Below are positions 1 to 9,227 of a stretch of DNA of 21,627 nt, piece by piece. Position 1 is the first letter of the stretch. Each line of letters starts with the position of its first letter. A program made the translations under genes and the position numbers. The notes under the pieces were generated by a model that was not told the origin of the DNA, did no database searches, and saw only the letters and a program-made list of their open reading frames with translations. The DNA comes from Triparma columacea (Eukaryota; Sar; Bolidophyceae; Parmales; Triparmaceae). The stretch lies in NCBI GenBank assembly GCA_030267965.1, contig BRYA01000210.1, positions 1 through 21,627 of the forward strand, in the 5' to 3' direction.

Positions 1-84
1 CGAAGCGAGTCGAGGAAGGGGTTTGTTTACTTGACTTTTGATGGGAAGCTTGTCGTTGGGGAGATTACTAGATGGGATTACTAA
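1..84 (+). other. Short open frame at window edge, possible end of an upstream gene
   Basis: The first 81 bases are open in frame 1 and read ...KGFVYLTFDGKLVVGEITRWDY before a TAA at 82-84. The frame is the same as that of the Erv1-like exon downstream but is cut off from it by this stop. It may be the C-terminus of an upstream gene, or intron or leader sequence of the Erv1-like gene. Twenty-seven codons are too few to decide. Confidence 0.25.
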
Positions 85-135
85 GTACCTAACGCTCGTC
101 GCCCCTTCCGCTACTCGCTTCGCTCGTCGCCGCAG

Positions 136-798
136 TTTCTAGGCCGTCGCGCATGGTTCGTTCTCCACTCCTTCGCCGCCAAGTACCCTGACAATCCCTC
201 CGAATCCGACAAGGCCGCAATCCTCGGCCTCATCGTGGCGTTCGGTCAGCTTTACCCTTGCAAGCTTTGCAGGTCACACCTACAGCAGCAGCTCAGAGAC
301 CCAGAGCTCGGGCCTCCGAGGGTAGGGAGCAGGGAGGAGCTGACGGTTTGGATGTGCGAGCTTCACAACATTGTGAACGCTGACCTAGGCAAGGAACAGC
401 AGGACTGCAACGCGTTCTTGGTCGACCTCATGTACCTTAAGGACTGCGGAGAGTGCGAGGTGAAGAAACCAACGTTGGAGGTGGGGGTTGAGGGAGAGGT
501 CATGGACCCGAATTATGTGGGACCGTGGGACGCGGGGATTTACGGGAGGGGTGACAATATGCTAAACTCGATACTTACTGAAGGGGAACTTTGGGACGCA
601 AGGGACCTCGCTGACTTGGTGGATGCAATGGAGGTCATGAAGAGGTGGTTCCGTGCATTTAATAAGAAGGAGATCAAGCGCATGAAGGAAGTACTGGTCA
701 AGGGGGGGAAAGAGGAGAGAGAGGGGATGGGAAAAAGATTGACTGAGGTTGTTGGGAAGGCGTTGGAGGGGATGGATAAGGAGGGGCTTTGGGATTGA
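136..798 (+). CDS. Erv1/ALR-family FAD-linked sulfhydryl oxidase, 3' exon (5' part missing)
   Basis: This is the terminal exon of an ERV/ALR sulfhydryl oxidase, a family of FAD enzymes that make disulfides in imported proteins of the mitochondrial intermembrane space and pass electrons to cytochrome c or oxygen. The frame reads GRRAWFVLHSFAAKYP, matching the GR-x-x-W...H...YP start of the ERV helical bundle. The redox-active YPCKLC follows (C codons at 259 and 268). The FAD-contacting ELHNIVNADLGK lies inside the structural C-x16-C pair (codons 355 and 406). A further CGEC (445-456) sits just after the domain, followed by an uncharacterised tail of about 110 residues ending KEGLWD. No upstream ATG fits in frame (TAA at 82-84), so the exon probably begins after the acceptor CAG at 133-135 or TAG at 140-142. 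Family call is confident; exact start and the role of the tail are not. Confidence 0.85.
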   Translation, partial: FLGRRAWFVLHSFAAKYPDNPSESDKAAILGLIVAFGQLYPCKLCRSHLQQQLRDPELGPPRVGSREELTVWMCELHNIVNADLGKEQQDCNAFLVDLMYLKDCGECEVKKPTLEVGVEGEVMDPNYVGPWDAGIYGRGDNMLNSILTEGELWDARDLADLVDAMEVMKRWFRAFNKKEIKRMKEVLVKGGKEEREGMGKRLTEVVGKALEGMDKEGLWD

Positions 799-1261
799 GG
801 GGGGACATGCGATGGGGAAAGAGAACGTTGTGCAATCAATGAATGAAAAGCAATGAGAAAAGGAAATTTGGATATTTAAAACCACGAAAATAGGTCTCCA
901 GGTGATTCAGGCCCAATTAAATTTGAAGGTAACGTGAGTCATTCAATTGCACTTCCCTACCTTAATAGGGTGATTGAGTGCGGTCTTGCTGACGACAATG
1001 TTGTACCCGAACGTGCTCCTCCGTGTCGTCATGACCGAGACCGTAATAAAATCTATCTCGCACAAACAAAAAAAATTCAAAAAAACATGATTTTTCCCTC
1101 TCAAACTTTGCCAGTGTGTTCCTCGTCGCAAGTCATCAAACCCGCAAGCAAAAAAAAGAGAGTTGTACTCGATATGGGGGGTTAATAAGTATAATCATCT
1201 AGTATTATGATCCGATTGTAATATATAAATGCAAAAGGCCGTTGCACCTTTCCACCTCTCA
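799..1261. other. Convergent intergenic spacer
   Basis: This spacer lies between two convergent genes, the Erv1-like exon (+) and the 916-aa protein (-), and must hold both 3' ends. It is A-rich in 1060-1230. A GTG-started 83-codon frame at 934-1185 has no recognisable family or start context and is not called. No RNA gene or clear terminator was seen. Confidence 0.5.
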
Positions 1262-4012
1262 TCAATCAAGCGGGCTGAGCGTGTCCCAACGCTCCACGAG
1301 GCGTTTGTCAATCAAGGCGTTGAGGTGCTCGGGGGTCTCGGCGGCCTCTTTCATGTACCTGTCGATGCCGTTGCGGCAGTACGGCACAATCCGGAGCAAG
1401 GCCGTGCCCTGCTTCGCGGTCGGTAGCACGAGCTCCTCGCCCTCCTCCTTGTCCGGGAACACGTTCGCATGCATGTGCTCGGCGCTTGAGAAGCTGACCA
1501 CGCACACGTGGTTGCGACAGGCCGTCTGGATGCGCACCGCCCGCCCCCCCCCCGCGCCTCCGAACACCACCAGGTCGTTTTCTCGCATGGGCCGCGTCTC
1601 AGCGGGCGGCGCGTCCTCGTCTTCGGCGTAGAAGTATATTAGCGGGGGGCCGTTAGCGCGGCGCGCATCGTCAACGTCGGTGTGTAGCGCGCAGAGCTGC
1701 ACTCTTGGATTGAAGCGCTTCTTGCAGTCCGAGTCCGCCTTGACGCCCGACGGCTCCCCTGCCAGGCGCATCGCAAGTTGGTGGCAACAGATCGACCGCC
1801 CCTCTCCCACACCGACACGCTGGGCCTCGTGCGAGGGAAACATGAAGAGGTTGCGAAGGGCGTTGCGAAACGTTACTTGGCCGTCCTCGACCAAGCCGGC
1901 GAGCACGGCCGGATTGTCGAGGCTGTCCAGGACCTCGGGAAACGTTGTGTGCAGCCGGTCGGCGATGAGGCCCAGAACCGTCGCCACCGCTGAGATGCAC
2001 TCCTTTACGCCGGACAGGAAGGTGTCCATCCTCGTGTAGGGCACCACCACCGATGAACCGTCCTTGGTCACCACCCGCTGCGTGACTTCTGGCGTGGACT
2101 GCATGACCGCGTTGCCGCCTACGACGTAGCACCCGCCGGTCCGCTCGTCGGCCTGACTCTCGCCCCCAACCAACGCATTCGAGACCGCGCGCAGGGTCGT
2201 TGCCGCCGCGCGCGCCAAGGGCGCGTTGTCGGCGCCTGTCGTCGGAAAGTAGGCCACCCTGCAGTAGGGCTTGTCCGCGCCCGCGTCGTACACGTCGTAC
2301 GCCCCGACTTCGCCGAGCTTCGGCTCGAGCACCTCCGGGGCTTGGAGGTCGAACTGCACGTTGCTCTCGGTGAGCACGTACAAGGCCGGCCTGTCCGGAT
2401 GGACGTGCAGCCCCGACTCCAGGATGGGGTCCCCGAGGCTCGATGGCTCGACACCCGCCAGCCACTGCCCCTTCCCGTCGCGTATCGTCGTCCCGTCGTA
2501 CAGCGTCGGTGCGTCAGCAGCGAGCCGGATGGTAGAGACCTGTACCTCCCCCCGCCACTCCGATCCGATGATTGGGTCGACGTGCGCGCGCAGCCCGGCG
2601 GCGCGCTTCTTGCGCGCCTGCACTCCCGCCTTACTTGTCTCCTCCATTGCTTGCATCATCTGCTGACGAAAGGTGAGGGTGCTGGACTTGCGACCCCCCT
2701 TTCGGGTAGAGCGGGGGATTCCGAGCGTAGCCTTCTCCATTTCGTGGTCCTCGATGATCTTCTCGAGTTCCGCTTTCGAGGGCTCCTTCTCTTTCACCTC
2801 CTTCTTCTCCTTCTTGGTCATCTTTGGGGTCGGCTTCTTCTTTGGTGCCGAGTTTTTCTTTGGTGCCGAGTTTTTCTTTGTTGCCGACTGTTTCTTTGTT
2901 GCCGACTGTTTCTTTGTTGCCGACTGTTTCTTTGGTGCCGGCTTCATCATCTTCTTCTTCTCCTTGTCGTCGTCATTGTCATTGTCATCATTGTCGTCAT
3001 CGACTATCATAGATTCAAGGGTATTCTCTTCTTCCTCCTCAACATGACCATCACCCTGTTGGTTGAAATCCTCTACACTGTCGCTGTCGTTGTCGAAGAG
3101 TTCTTCCTTCCTTCCATTCTTCTTTCCATTCTTCTTCACCGTGTTGTCCTCTGTCGTTTTTTCATCATCATCATCTACATCCATTTCATCCTGAACTAAT
3201 GTTGAGGAAGAGGGATGAATCCCACCCCCGACTGCTTGTGCCAAGTAAATCCCTCCCCTAGCTTCCGTTGCTGCAAAAAGGATGACTCCGCTGGCCAGAG
3301 GGTATTTGTGTTCGAGAAGATGAACCATTTCACGTGAGAACAGGTCCACCCAATTCGCCCCTTTGCTGCGCGCCTTCTTAGAAAAGGAATACTTCCACTT
3401 TTCCAGTGCACCATATTTGCCAGGCTTGTGTAGGAGGACAAACTTCGTGCGCCTCTTGAAGGCATGTTCATTAAAGTTTGAGTACCAGTCGCTGGAGTCT
3501 GTAAGTGTAGCCGCCTTCACGAAGGCATTTCCTCGCATAAGAGTAGCAAGCATTACACAGTATAGACTGTACGGTTTAATCACCTTCGCTAGTGGATGAT
3601 CCTTTTCTTTGGTTTGTCGCAGGATATTCCGAATGTTTTTCTTCCCCTCGATAGTTGTTCCCAGCATCATTTGATTTTGTGAAAACCATACGGAGAGCAC
3701 CCTGAGCACGTGGAGGACAACGCGCACCTCACAGCTATTAACAAAGCCCTGGAACAAGGACTTAGAGACAGATCTTTTCAGCATTGCCAGCATCAACTCA
3801 TTGTCTTCTGGTAAGGCAGCCTGTAAGGCAGCAACGTTCTCCAAGAGAGGTGTCGTCTTTCTTAGATATTTGTTGCGTCGCTGCTTAGCACTTATAGACG
3901 AGCTCTTGTTGTTTTCCTTAGACTTTAATGTAGGCTTGGATGTTGACGACATGAAGGAATGTAATTTCAGTTCTAACAGAACGCTGGGATTGTATATGAT
4001 GTGAACGTTCAT
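1262..4012 (-). CDS. 916-aa protein of unknown function, bipartite, Lys/Asp-rich middle, possible C-terminal oxygenase-like fold
   Basis: I do not recognise this family. The frame is uninterrupted for 916 codons; translation may start at Met1 (4010-4012) or at Met21 (MSSTSKPTLK). Residues about 30-270 are mixed helical sequence containing ANWVDLFSREMVHLLEHKYP. Residues about 275-340 are Asp/Glu-rich. Residues about 355-395 are a run of six-residue ATKKQS/APKKNS units encoded by 18-bp repeats, followed by more Lys-rich sequence, typical of a disordered nuclear protein. From about residue 455 the DNA becomes very GC-rich. This half contains ALHTDVDD (H777, D779) and, about 70 residues later, EHMHANV (H846, H848). 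That spacing recalls the HxD...H iron ligands of 2-oxoglutarate oxygenases, but no confident fold can be assigned by eye. The sharp composition change suggests fusion or separate origins of the two halves. The upstream neighbour is divergent (spacer 4013-4564). Confidence 0.7.
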   Translation of the reverse strand: MNVHIIYNPSVLLELKLHSFMSSTSKPTLKSKENNKSSSISAKQRRNKYLRKTTPLLENVAALQAALPEDNELMLAMLKRSVSKSLFQGFVNSCEVRVVLHVLRVLSVWFSQNQMMLGTTIEGKKNIRNILRQTKEKDHPLAKVIKPYSLYCVMLATLMRGNAFVKAATLTDSSDWYSNFNEHAFKRRTKFVLLHKPGKYGALEKWKYSFSKKARSKGANWVDLFSREMVHLLEHKYPLASGVILFAATEARGGIYLAQAVGGGIHPSSSTLVQDEMDVDDDDEKTTEDNTVKKNGKKNGRKEELFDNDSDSVEDFNQQGDGHVEEEEENTLESMIVDDDNDDNDNDDDKEKKKMMKPAPKKQSATKKQSATKKQSATKKNSAPKKNSAPKKKPTPKMTKKEKKEVKEKEPSKAELEKIIEDHEMEKATLGIPRSTRKGGRKSSTLTFRQQMMQAMEETSKAGVQARKKRAAGLRAHVDPIIGSEWRGEVQVSTIRLAADAPTLYDGTTIRDGKGQWLAGVEPSSLGDPILESGLHVHPDRPALYVLTESNVQFDLQAPEVLEPKLGEVGAYDVYDAGADKPYCRVAYFPTTGADNAPLARAAATTLRAVSNALVGGESQADERTGGCYVVGGNAVMQSTPEVTQRVVTKDGSSVVVPYTRMDTFLSGVKECISAVATVLGLIADRLHTTFPEVLDSLDNPAVLAGLVEDGQVTFRNALRNLFMFPSHEAQRVGVGEGRSICCHQLAMRLAGEPSGVKADSDCKKRFNPRVQLCALHTDVDDARRANGPPLIYFYAEDEDAPPAETRPMRENDLVVFGGAGGGRAVRIQTACRNHVCVVSFSSAEHMHANVFPDKEEGEELVLPTAKQGTALLRIVPYCRNGIDRYMKEAAETPEHLNALIDKRLVERWDTLSPLD
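2841..2948 (-). repeat. 18-bp tandem repeat coding for Lys-rich hexapeptides
   Basis: Six consecutive 18-bp units lie at 2841, 2859, 2877, 2895, 2913 and 2931, with a more diverged one at 2823. Three of them (TTTGTTGCCGACTGTTTC) are identical. They encode ATKKQS- and APKKNS-like hexapeptides in the middle of the 916-aa protein. The unit is a multiple of three, so copy number can change without shifting the frame. Confidence 0.9.
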
Positions 4013-4564
4013 TGTTTTAGTTACTCTGGATCAAAGTTCGTCAAATTGAAAGCTATATAGTGCACTCACCTTTGTTAAAAACAAAGAAATTAATAAACTG
4101 AATAAAGGGTTGTAGATTTACACCCATGACTTCCTGGCCATGTAATAATTTCACAAGTGAATGGGACCTTTACTTATAAAATCAAACTGAGATGAGACCT
4201 CCCATGCAGCGGGAGGCTCTCCACGCGTCCTCCCCTCTCCCCGGTACTCGTAGACCCTTCCAATACCCGTCCCAGTGCCCACCCTTCCTCCCCCTACCAT
4301 CCAGGCATCCGAGCCCTTCCCCTCTTCCCCCCCTAACCTTGATACTAAATTGCTCTGCACCCTATAGAGTCGTTTCGGTTGCACTTACCACGGACAAATA
4401 AGACATGGTGCGAGTCGTTTGTTGTACCCACCTGGCCATTTGCCTATAGCAAGTACCTAGGCACAAACGGAGGAAAACAACCCCTCTCTTTATCTCAGGT
4501 GTACGAACAATAAATCTCATCAAACAAAAGAATTCCGGTCGTTACAGCAGAAAGAGACTATCAA
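4013..4564. promoter_or_regulatory. Divergent intergenic region with a C-rich tract
   Basis: This 552-bp spacer separates two divergently transcribed genes and should hold both promoters. It contains a conspicuous C/T-rich block at about 4207-4340, flanked by AT-richer sequence. I see no convincing TATA box or known motif. The frames that stay open here on both strands are low-complexity and are not called. Confidence 0.4.
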
Positions 4565-7263
4565 ATGGAGATGACAATGGAAAATTCGAACAAATCAAAG
4601 AAAAAAACCCTCCAAAACTCTCAGGTTTGGTCCACACCCTTGTTCTCTCAAATCTTCCCAAAGATGGTGTATTCTTTTGTGACACCTTCAAAGGATAAAC
4701 AACATACACAACCTTCCCCATCATCAACCTCAAACCCCTCTAAAGCAGTCTCATCCTTAAAATCCTCCTCCCCCTCTCCCTCCGATGTCTCTACAAAGTC
4801 ACCCACAAACAAGAAGAAGGATCCAATAGCTCATGCAAGCCCTCTTAAGTTTACACATCATACGAACAACAAGACGTCATCTCAGTCTTCCTCTTCTAAC
4901 ATAGTGAGGTCAACAAAATCAACTCCTCCTGCTCCTAAGGCCCGAGGGGGGAAGGATGATCCAATTAATGTTGACTCCGACGATGCAGATGATGACTTCG
5001 CTAAAGTCGCTAAAGTCGCTAAAGTCGCTAAAGTCGCTAAAGTCGCTAAAGTCGCTAAAGCCGCTAAAGTCGCTAAAGTCGCTAAAGTCGCTAAAGTTGG
5101 TGGGAAGAGGAAGACTATAACTATTATTAACTTTGAGGTGAGAAGAGATGGGGGTGGGAGGAGGTAGAGAAGAGTGGGGGGGGGGGGGGGGAGGGGGGAA
5201 GGGCTGCGTTATTTCAATTGGATCATCAAATGCGCGCGCGCGCTGCACGTGCGCTTGCGTGACTTCACCCTAACACCCTCCCTCCTCCTCCTCCCCTCTC
5301 CCCTCTCCCTCCCTTAAGGACTCCGATCCAGACTCCGACTTCCAGCCCAAGTACAAGGCCCCCGCCCCCGCCCCCTACGCCGCCAAGGCCCCTGCCACCG
5401 CCCCCTACGCCAGCGCTCCTTCCTCCTTCTCGTCGACCTCTTTGTCCTCCCCAAGCTCCCCTCCTTCACTCGAACAAAAGCAAGAGTGGGCTGCCAAAGG
5501 CCATTGTATGGAGGAAGCTGTTGCGCGTACCCTCCGTTTACTTCTCAATGAAAACGCCAACAATTCTCTAGGTGTGATCCCCGCGAGGACACAATCCGAT
5601 CCATGCGACCTTGTCGTAGTGGACATGAATGAACCCCTCAACCTTCGGGAAGTTCCGCACCACCTTCACCACCTTGACAATCCCGCCGGGCGGCATGTTA
5701 CCTACATGGCGGGAATTGAGGTAAAGGCTGGCGACCCAGGGGAGAACAAAAAAAATCACTGGGCACGTCTCGAAAAGACCCCCCTAAACTCCTACATCGT
5801 ATTCATCCAAACTAGTTCAAGTTCAGTCGCCGAAATTGAAGGGGTTATTGTCCTGAGACCTGAGTGGCAGGCACAAATGAGATATCTTAGCCTAAAGTAC
5901 AAGGACGGAGAGTGGGGAGGGGGTAAAGGCATTCCCCACGAACCTAACATACATAACTGTATGCAAGGCAAGGGCTTTTTTAACCCCAGAAACTCCGGTT
6001 TGAAAGAGGCCAAGGCCGCCGCTAAAAAGAGAGGGGGGGAGTATAACGGACCTGGCTCAAGAATAGCAAATGAACCAAACTACATACGAATCCTTAAAAA
6101 GGACGACGACGACTGCTTGAAGTTGGCAATCACATTTCTCGCCAAGTGCGTCAACGAGGATCATGAAGCTTTCAAAGCCCATAGTGAAGGTACTTTCGAT
6201 GTACGGGAGGAGCTACCTGGGGGGGTACAATTCGACCCAATTGATATGATTGGAAGGTGAGAGCACCCATGAACAAGTCAAAGAGAACAAAAATTCTACA
6301 CCTCATTTAACACCTCATCCTTTCCTCGTCCACAGCTCCGCTTTCGCTGCAATCGATCCAAAGCGCGCTGTGCTTTGGAGCAGCACCTGTGCTTCGGAGC
6401 GGATGGCAAGTCACCAACTATCAAAGGTGACGTTCAATTCCAAAGTCCATTTCCCCTCCAACAATAAGTTCCCCTCTCATGTCTTCCTTGACTACGACGG
6501 ATCTGAGGATTTGGGCTCGGATGCCATGCTTAAGGATGCTAGCAACGGGAAAGATATTCCCGGATACCCTGATGGTTGCCGAGTGCAGATAAAATCATCC
6601 CGCAAGAAGCTAGTCCCTGAATCAATAGGGTCATCATTTCCTCTTCAGCGCACGTTACGGGGCGTGCCTTATGAATCGACAGACACGGATCTCTTTTTGT
6701 TTGTGGACATCCTACCAAACGGCTCCTTTAATGTTTGTTTCCTTACTTTTGAGGATGTAAGGACAGCAACAGCACACTATCCAAGTGTCCCCGTGCGCAT
6801 GTCGCACACCAACCCGGCACTTGTCTATAAGAATGTCAGGTTGACGGCTGATCAATGGCTACAACATGCGCACGGGGATGTGTTTCGTCACCGCAAGGCC
6901 GCCCCTTCGGCCGCCCCTTCGACCGCCCCTTCTGCCGCCCCTTCGGCCGCCCCTTCGGCCGCCCCTTCTGCCGCCCCTTCGGCCGCCCCTTCGGCCGCCC
7001 CTGGCACAACTTTGGAGAGCTCCAGCAGCAGCTCAGTTTTCAGCTTTGAGGAGGAGTCCATCGACAATGGGAGCATACAGTTATCAGATTTTGACGATGA
7101 GTCCTCTGTTGGGGACTACGATTACGAGCACCCTTTCATCGACATGAGTGGGGATAGTTCGGAAGGCTTCAGCTTTGAGGAGGACTCCGACTCCAGTGAC
7201 ACTGACGGCAGCATTGAACTAGGCATGGACGAGGCTGATTACGCCTTTCGAGCCACGTGGTAA
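4565..7263 (+). CDS. 812-aa protein with two PD-(D/E)XK nuclease-like motif sets and low-complexity linkers (3 exons)
   Basis: Proposed exons are 4565-5137, 5319-6256 and 6336-7263. All junctions are GT-AG and in phase (GAG|GAC; AG|C), giving 812 residues. Exon 1 is Ser/Lys/Pro-rich and ends in (AKV)n. In exon 2, residues about 250-350 hold KGHCMEEAVAR, then SDPCDLVVVD, then AGIEVKAGD (E325, K327). This is the E...D...ExK order of PD-(D/E)XK nuclease folds. In exon 3, residues about 535-640 hold LGSDAML (D566), then RVQIKSS (Q588, K590), then DLFLFVDI, again like HJR or restriction-endonuclease folds. An (AAPS)n linker and an acidic Ser-rich tail follow, with FSFEEESIDNGSIQL and FSFEEDSDSSDTDGSIEL as related copies. 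The nuclease reading is motif-based inference. The gene itself is well supported by spliced phase and codon-like conservation. The function is unknown. Confidence 0.65.
5000..5098 (+). repeat. 9-bp tandem repeat encoding (AKV)11
   Basis: There are eleven units of GCTAAAGTC in frame, one altered to GCTAAAGCC, encoding Ala-Lys-Val repeats near the end of exon 1. The near-perfect DNA identity shows recent expansion by slippage. The peptide is basic and helix-forming, and could act as a nuclear-targeting or DNA-contacting arm (inference). Confidence 0.95.
5138..5318 (+). other. Intron 1 of the nuclease-like gene, with poly-G and CG runs
   Basis: The donor is GAG|GTGAGA and the acceptor is CCCTTAAG|GAC after a C/T-rich tract. 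The intron contains an uninterrupted G run of about 18 bases near 5174 and a short alternating CG run near 5231. Such a tract is slippage-prone and could form a G-rich structure in the pre-mRNA. Confidence 0.7.
6898..7005 (+). repeat. 12-bp tandem repeat encoding (AAPS)9
   Basis: Nine 12-bp units of the GCCGCCCCTTCG type encode AAPS (once TAPS, the last AAPG). They form a flexible linker between the second nuclease-like segment and the acidic tail. Confidence 0.95.
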
Positions 7264-7627
7264 AGGCATCCTCCCTCCCCTGCCCCCCCCTCCCCCCACC
7301 CTCCCTCCACCCTCCCCACGCACACACACGCACACACACGCACACACACACACACACACGCACACACACGCACACACACACACACACACATCACACATCA
7401 CACACACACACACACACACACACATCACATCACATCACATTTGTATTCTCCTTCACATCCATTCTGCATTATGTTCTCGCCTCTTAATTTTAAGTAATTT
7501 AATTCACACCAAAAGAAAAACGGTCTCTTTTTCCCCCAAACATCATCCTTGTTTGCGTCACCCCCCCCCCACCACCTTCCTCACTGTAACGAACCAGTTC
7601 CCCTTCTCCCACAGACAAGCACGCTTA
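7264..7627. repeat. Convergent spacer with a (CA)n/(CACACG)n microsatellite
   Basis: This spacer separates two convergent reading frames. After a C-rich stretch (7270-7318), a CA microsatellite with interspersed CG and CATCACA variants runs from about 7319 to 7440. A second C-run lies near 7561. No gene is visible. Open frames on both strands across the microsatellite encode only HTHT or VCVC repeats. Confidence 0.9.
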
Positions 7628-8257
7628 TTAGCACGCTTGTCGAAGGTCCGTCCGCGCCGTTTCCGCTCTTTGGATTTTCCCTGCCCAACACCACCGCCCT
7701 CTCGAGCAAAAGCCTCTTGGACGGGATGTCTTACATCGCCCTCGCTTAATATAAAGAGATCCAGAGTCCGGGATTGCGATGGCTATGAGGGAGGAGCATC
7801 CGTCGAAGGCTTGATCGTAAATCGTCGTCACTCCGTCCGGGATAGTGATGGCCGTGAGGGAGGAGCATCCGTGGAAGGCGTACTTGCCAATTGTCGTCAC
7901 TCCGTCCGGGATCGTGATGGCTGCGAGGGAGGAGCATCCGTTAAAGGCGTCAGTTCCAATCGACGTCACTCCGTCCGGGATTTTGATGGCTGCGAGGGAA
8001 GAGCAATATCAGAAGGCGAGTTTGCCAATCGTAGTCACTCCACCAGGGATGGTGATGGCCTTGAGGGAGGAGCAATGGTAGAAGGCGCGTTCGCCAATCA
8101 TCGTCACTCCGTCCGGGATGGTGACGGCCTTGAGGGAGGAGCATCCGTAGAAGGCGCGTTCGCCAATTGTCGTCACTCCCTTTGCAAAAGTCACCTCCGT
8201 GAGTTCACGATCTTCAAAGAAGCTCTCTACGCCAGAGTACACTGCTGAGCTGGGCAT
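7628..8257 (-). pseudogene. BspA-like leucine-rich repeat (LRR_5) gene broken by an in-frame TGA
   Basis: On the minus strand one frame encodes six 23-residue units of the BspA-like LRR type, for example VTIPDGVTMIGERAFYHCSSL, plus a decayed seventh (IAIPDSGSLYIK). These domains are protein-binding surfaces found in large families in many protists. Unit three reads GKLAF-stop-YCSSLAA. A TGA at 8011-8009 replaces the variable residue after AF, and the same frame resumes perfectly. This is a single-base nonsense change with no frameshift. The Met at 8257 is preceded in frame by SNHLRYILARALSVLPTSILPE up to a stop beyond 8344, which looks coding, so an upstream exon may be missing. The C-terminal 45 residues lose the repeat and look non-homologous. 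It could still be expressed as a short three-repeat protein. Confidence 0.65.
7778..8190 (-). repeat. 69-bp tandem repeats (LRR coding units)
   Basis: The landmark GATGGC (GACGGC in the last) recurs at 7778, 7847, 7916, 7985, 8054 and 8123, exactly 69 bp apart. Each unit encodes one 23-residue LRR on the minus strand. Because 69 is divisible by three, the antisense strand is also open, which explains a long plus-strand frame here. Confidence 0.95.
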
Positions 8258-8541
8258 CTCGGGGAGGATAGAAGTGGGTAGTACTGATAGCGCTCGAGCT
8301 AAGATATAGCGTAAATGATTAGATGGAGAGGAGGAGATTGAAAGTTAGAAGGACGATGTGTGTTTGTTGGGGACCAAATTTAGCTCAAACTACAATGTGT
8401 TTGGATGTGGTGTAGTAGTAGTATTGTTGTTGGTACTGTGAAGAGTTTGGTTGTTTGTGAAACGTAGCTAAAGGGTATAATACAGACTATAATACAGTTT
8501 TCTGCCCAAAGCTTCACATTCTTTCTTTCCTGGGAGGCCTA

Positions 8542-8569
8542 CAGGGGGGTTCATTGATTTAGGATATTT
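8542..8569 (+). repeat. Left terminal inverted repeat of the transposon
   Basis: This 28-bp end begins with CAGGGGGG immediately after the TA and ends with TAGGATATTT. It is the exact reverse complement of 9200-9227. Confidence 0.95.
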
Positions 8570-9199
8570 TGAGGGCTGGAAGCCAATTTTGACCACTCTC
8601 AATTTTAAGTTTCCCAGCGTTTTCGTCGGAGCTTCTTTTCGGAACGTGTCTTGATTGACCATAAACCTCCTTGCGTACAATTAATTCACCGGAAAGTCGC
8701 GTAATTTAAGATGCTGAATTGGTCGCCGTTTTCAGTGTGCGCTTCCCGGGACGATTCGGCGCGACTAAATATGAAAAAAACGTTTTTTATGAAGGCAGGG
8801 ATGATGATGACCCAAGTAGCGACAAGGAAACGGGCGACAACGCTGTGAATTGAGCGAAATATGAAATGAGCTCTATCACTTTAAGTGCCAAAAAAATCAT
8901 ATTAATTACGTCGTCGCGCACCGTCTATTCGACCCTAACTCTTGTATTTCTTATTCTTTTGGTATCTTAGTACGATACATGAATAAAAATGTCGTTAACT
9001 CCACGAAGATTAAAAAAATCTACAGAAACCTGTCAAAAACCATGTCTTTTCCATATCAATTTTAGATACATTTACGACCTCGGAAATTAATTTTGAAAGT
9101 ACATATCGAATGCCCCATTATATCTCTACCGATAATTAAAAATATTATTACGATACGTTGACATTAACCCGCTCAAAATTGTCCTTACATTGAGCTCAG

Positions 9200-9227
9200 A
9201 AATATCCTAAATCAATGAACCCCCCTG
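9200..9227 (-). repeat. Right terminal inverted repeat of the transposon
   Basis: This 28-bp end is the exact reverse complement of 8542-8569 and is followed directly by TA at 9228-9229. Confidence 0.95.

Noticed and set aside
1671..2465. 264-codon minus frame in the GC-rich region
   Set aside because: Alternate frame of the 916-aa gene; Gly/Arg-rich as expected from out-of-frame GC-rich codons.
2342..3199. 285-codon plus-strand frame with CRLFLWCR repeats
   Set aside because: Antisense shadow of the 916-aa gene across its 18-bp repeats; no family resemblance.
7319..7440. Possible telomere-like or CRISPR-like array
   Set aside because: It is a plain CA/CG dinucleotide microsatellite without spacers or telomere units.
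7219..7487. Cys/Val- and His/Thr-rich frames
   Set aside because: Translation of the CA microsatellite on either strand.
8009..8011. TGA as selenocysteine or reassigned codon in the LRR gene
   Set aside because: The position is a variable repeat residue (Y, H, N or D in other units), not a catalytic Cys. The other reading frames here end in normal stops, including TGA for the giant gene (21330-21332), so a nonsense change is simpler.
7553..8248. Long plus-strand frame of 231 codons with repeated RDxDGxEGGASVEG units
   Set aside because: It is the antisense of the 69-bp LRR-coding repeats and stays open because the unit is a multiple of three. The minus strand matches a known family; this one does not.
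8468..8680. 70-codon minus frame overlapping the left transposon end
   Set aside because: It crosses the inverted repeat boundary and has no conserved features; chance frame.
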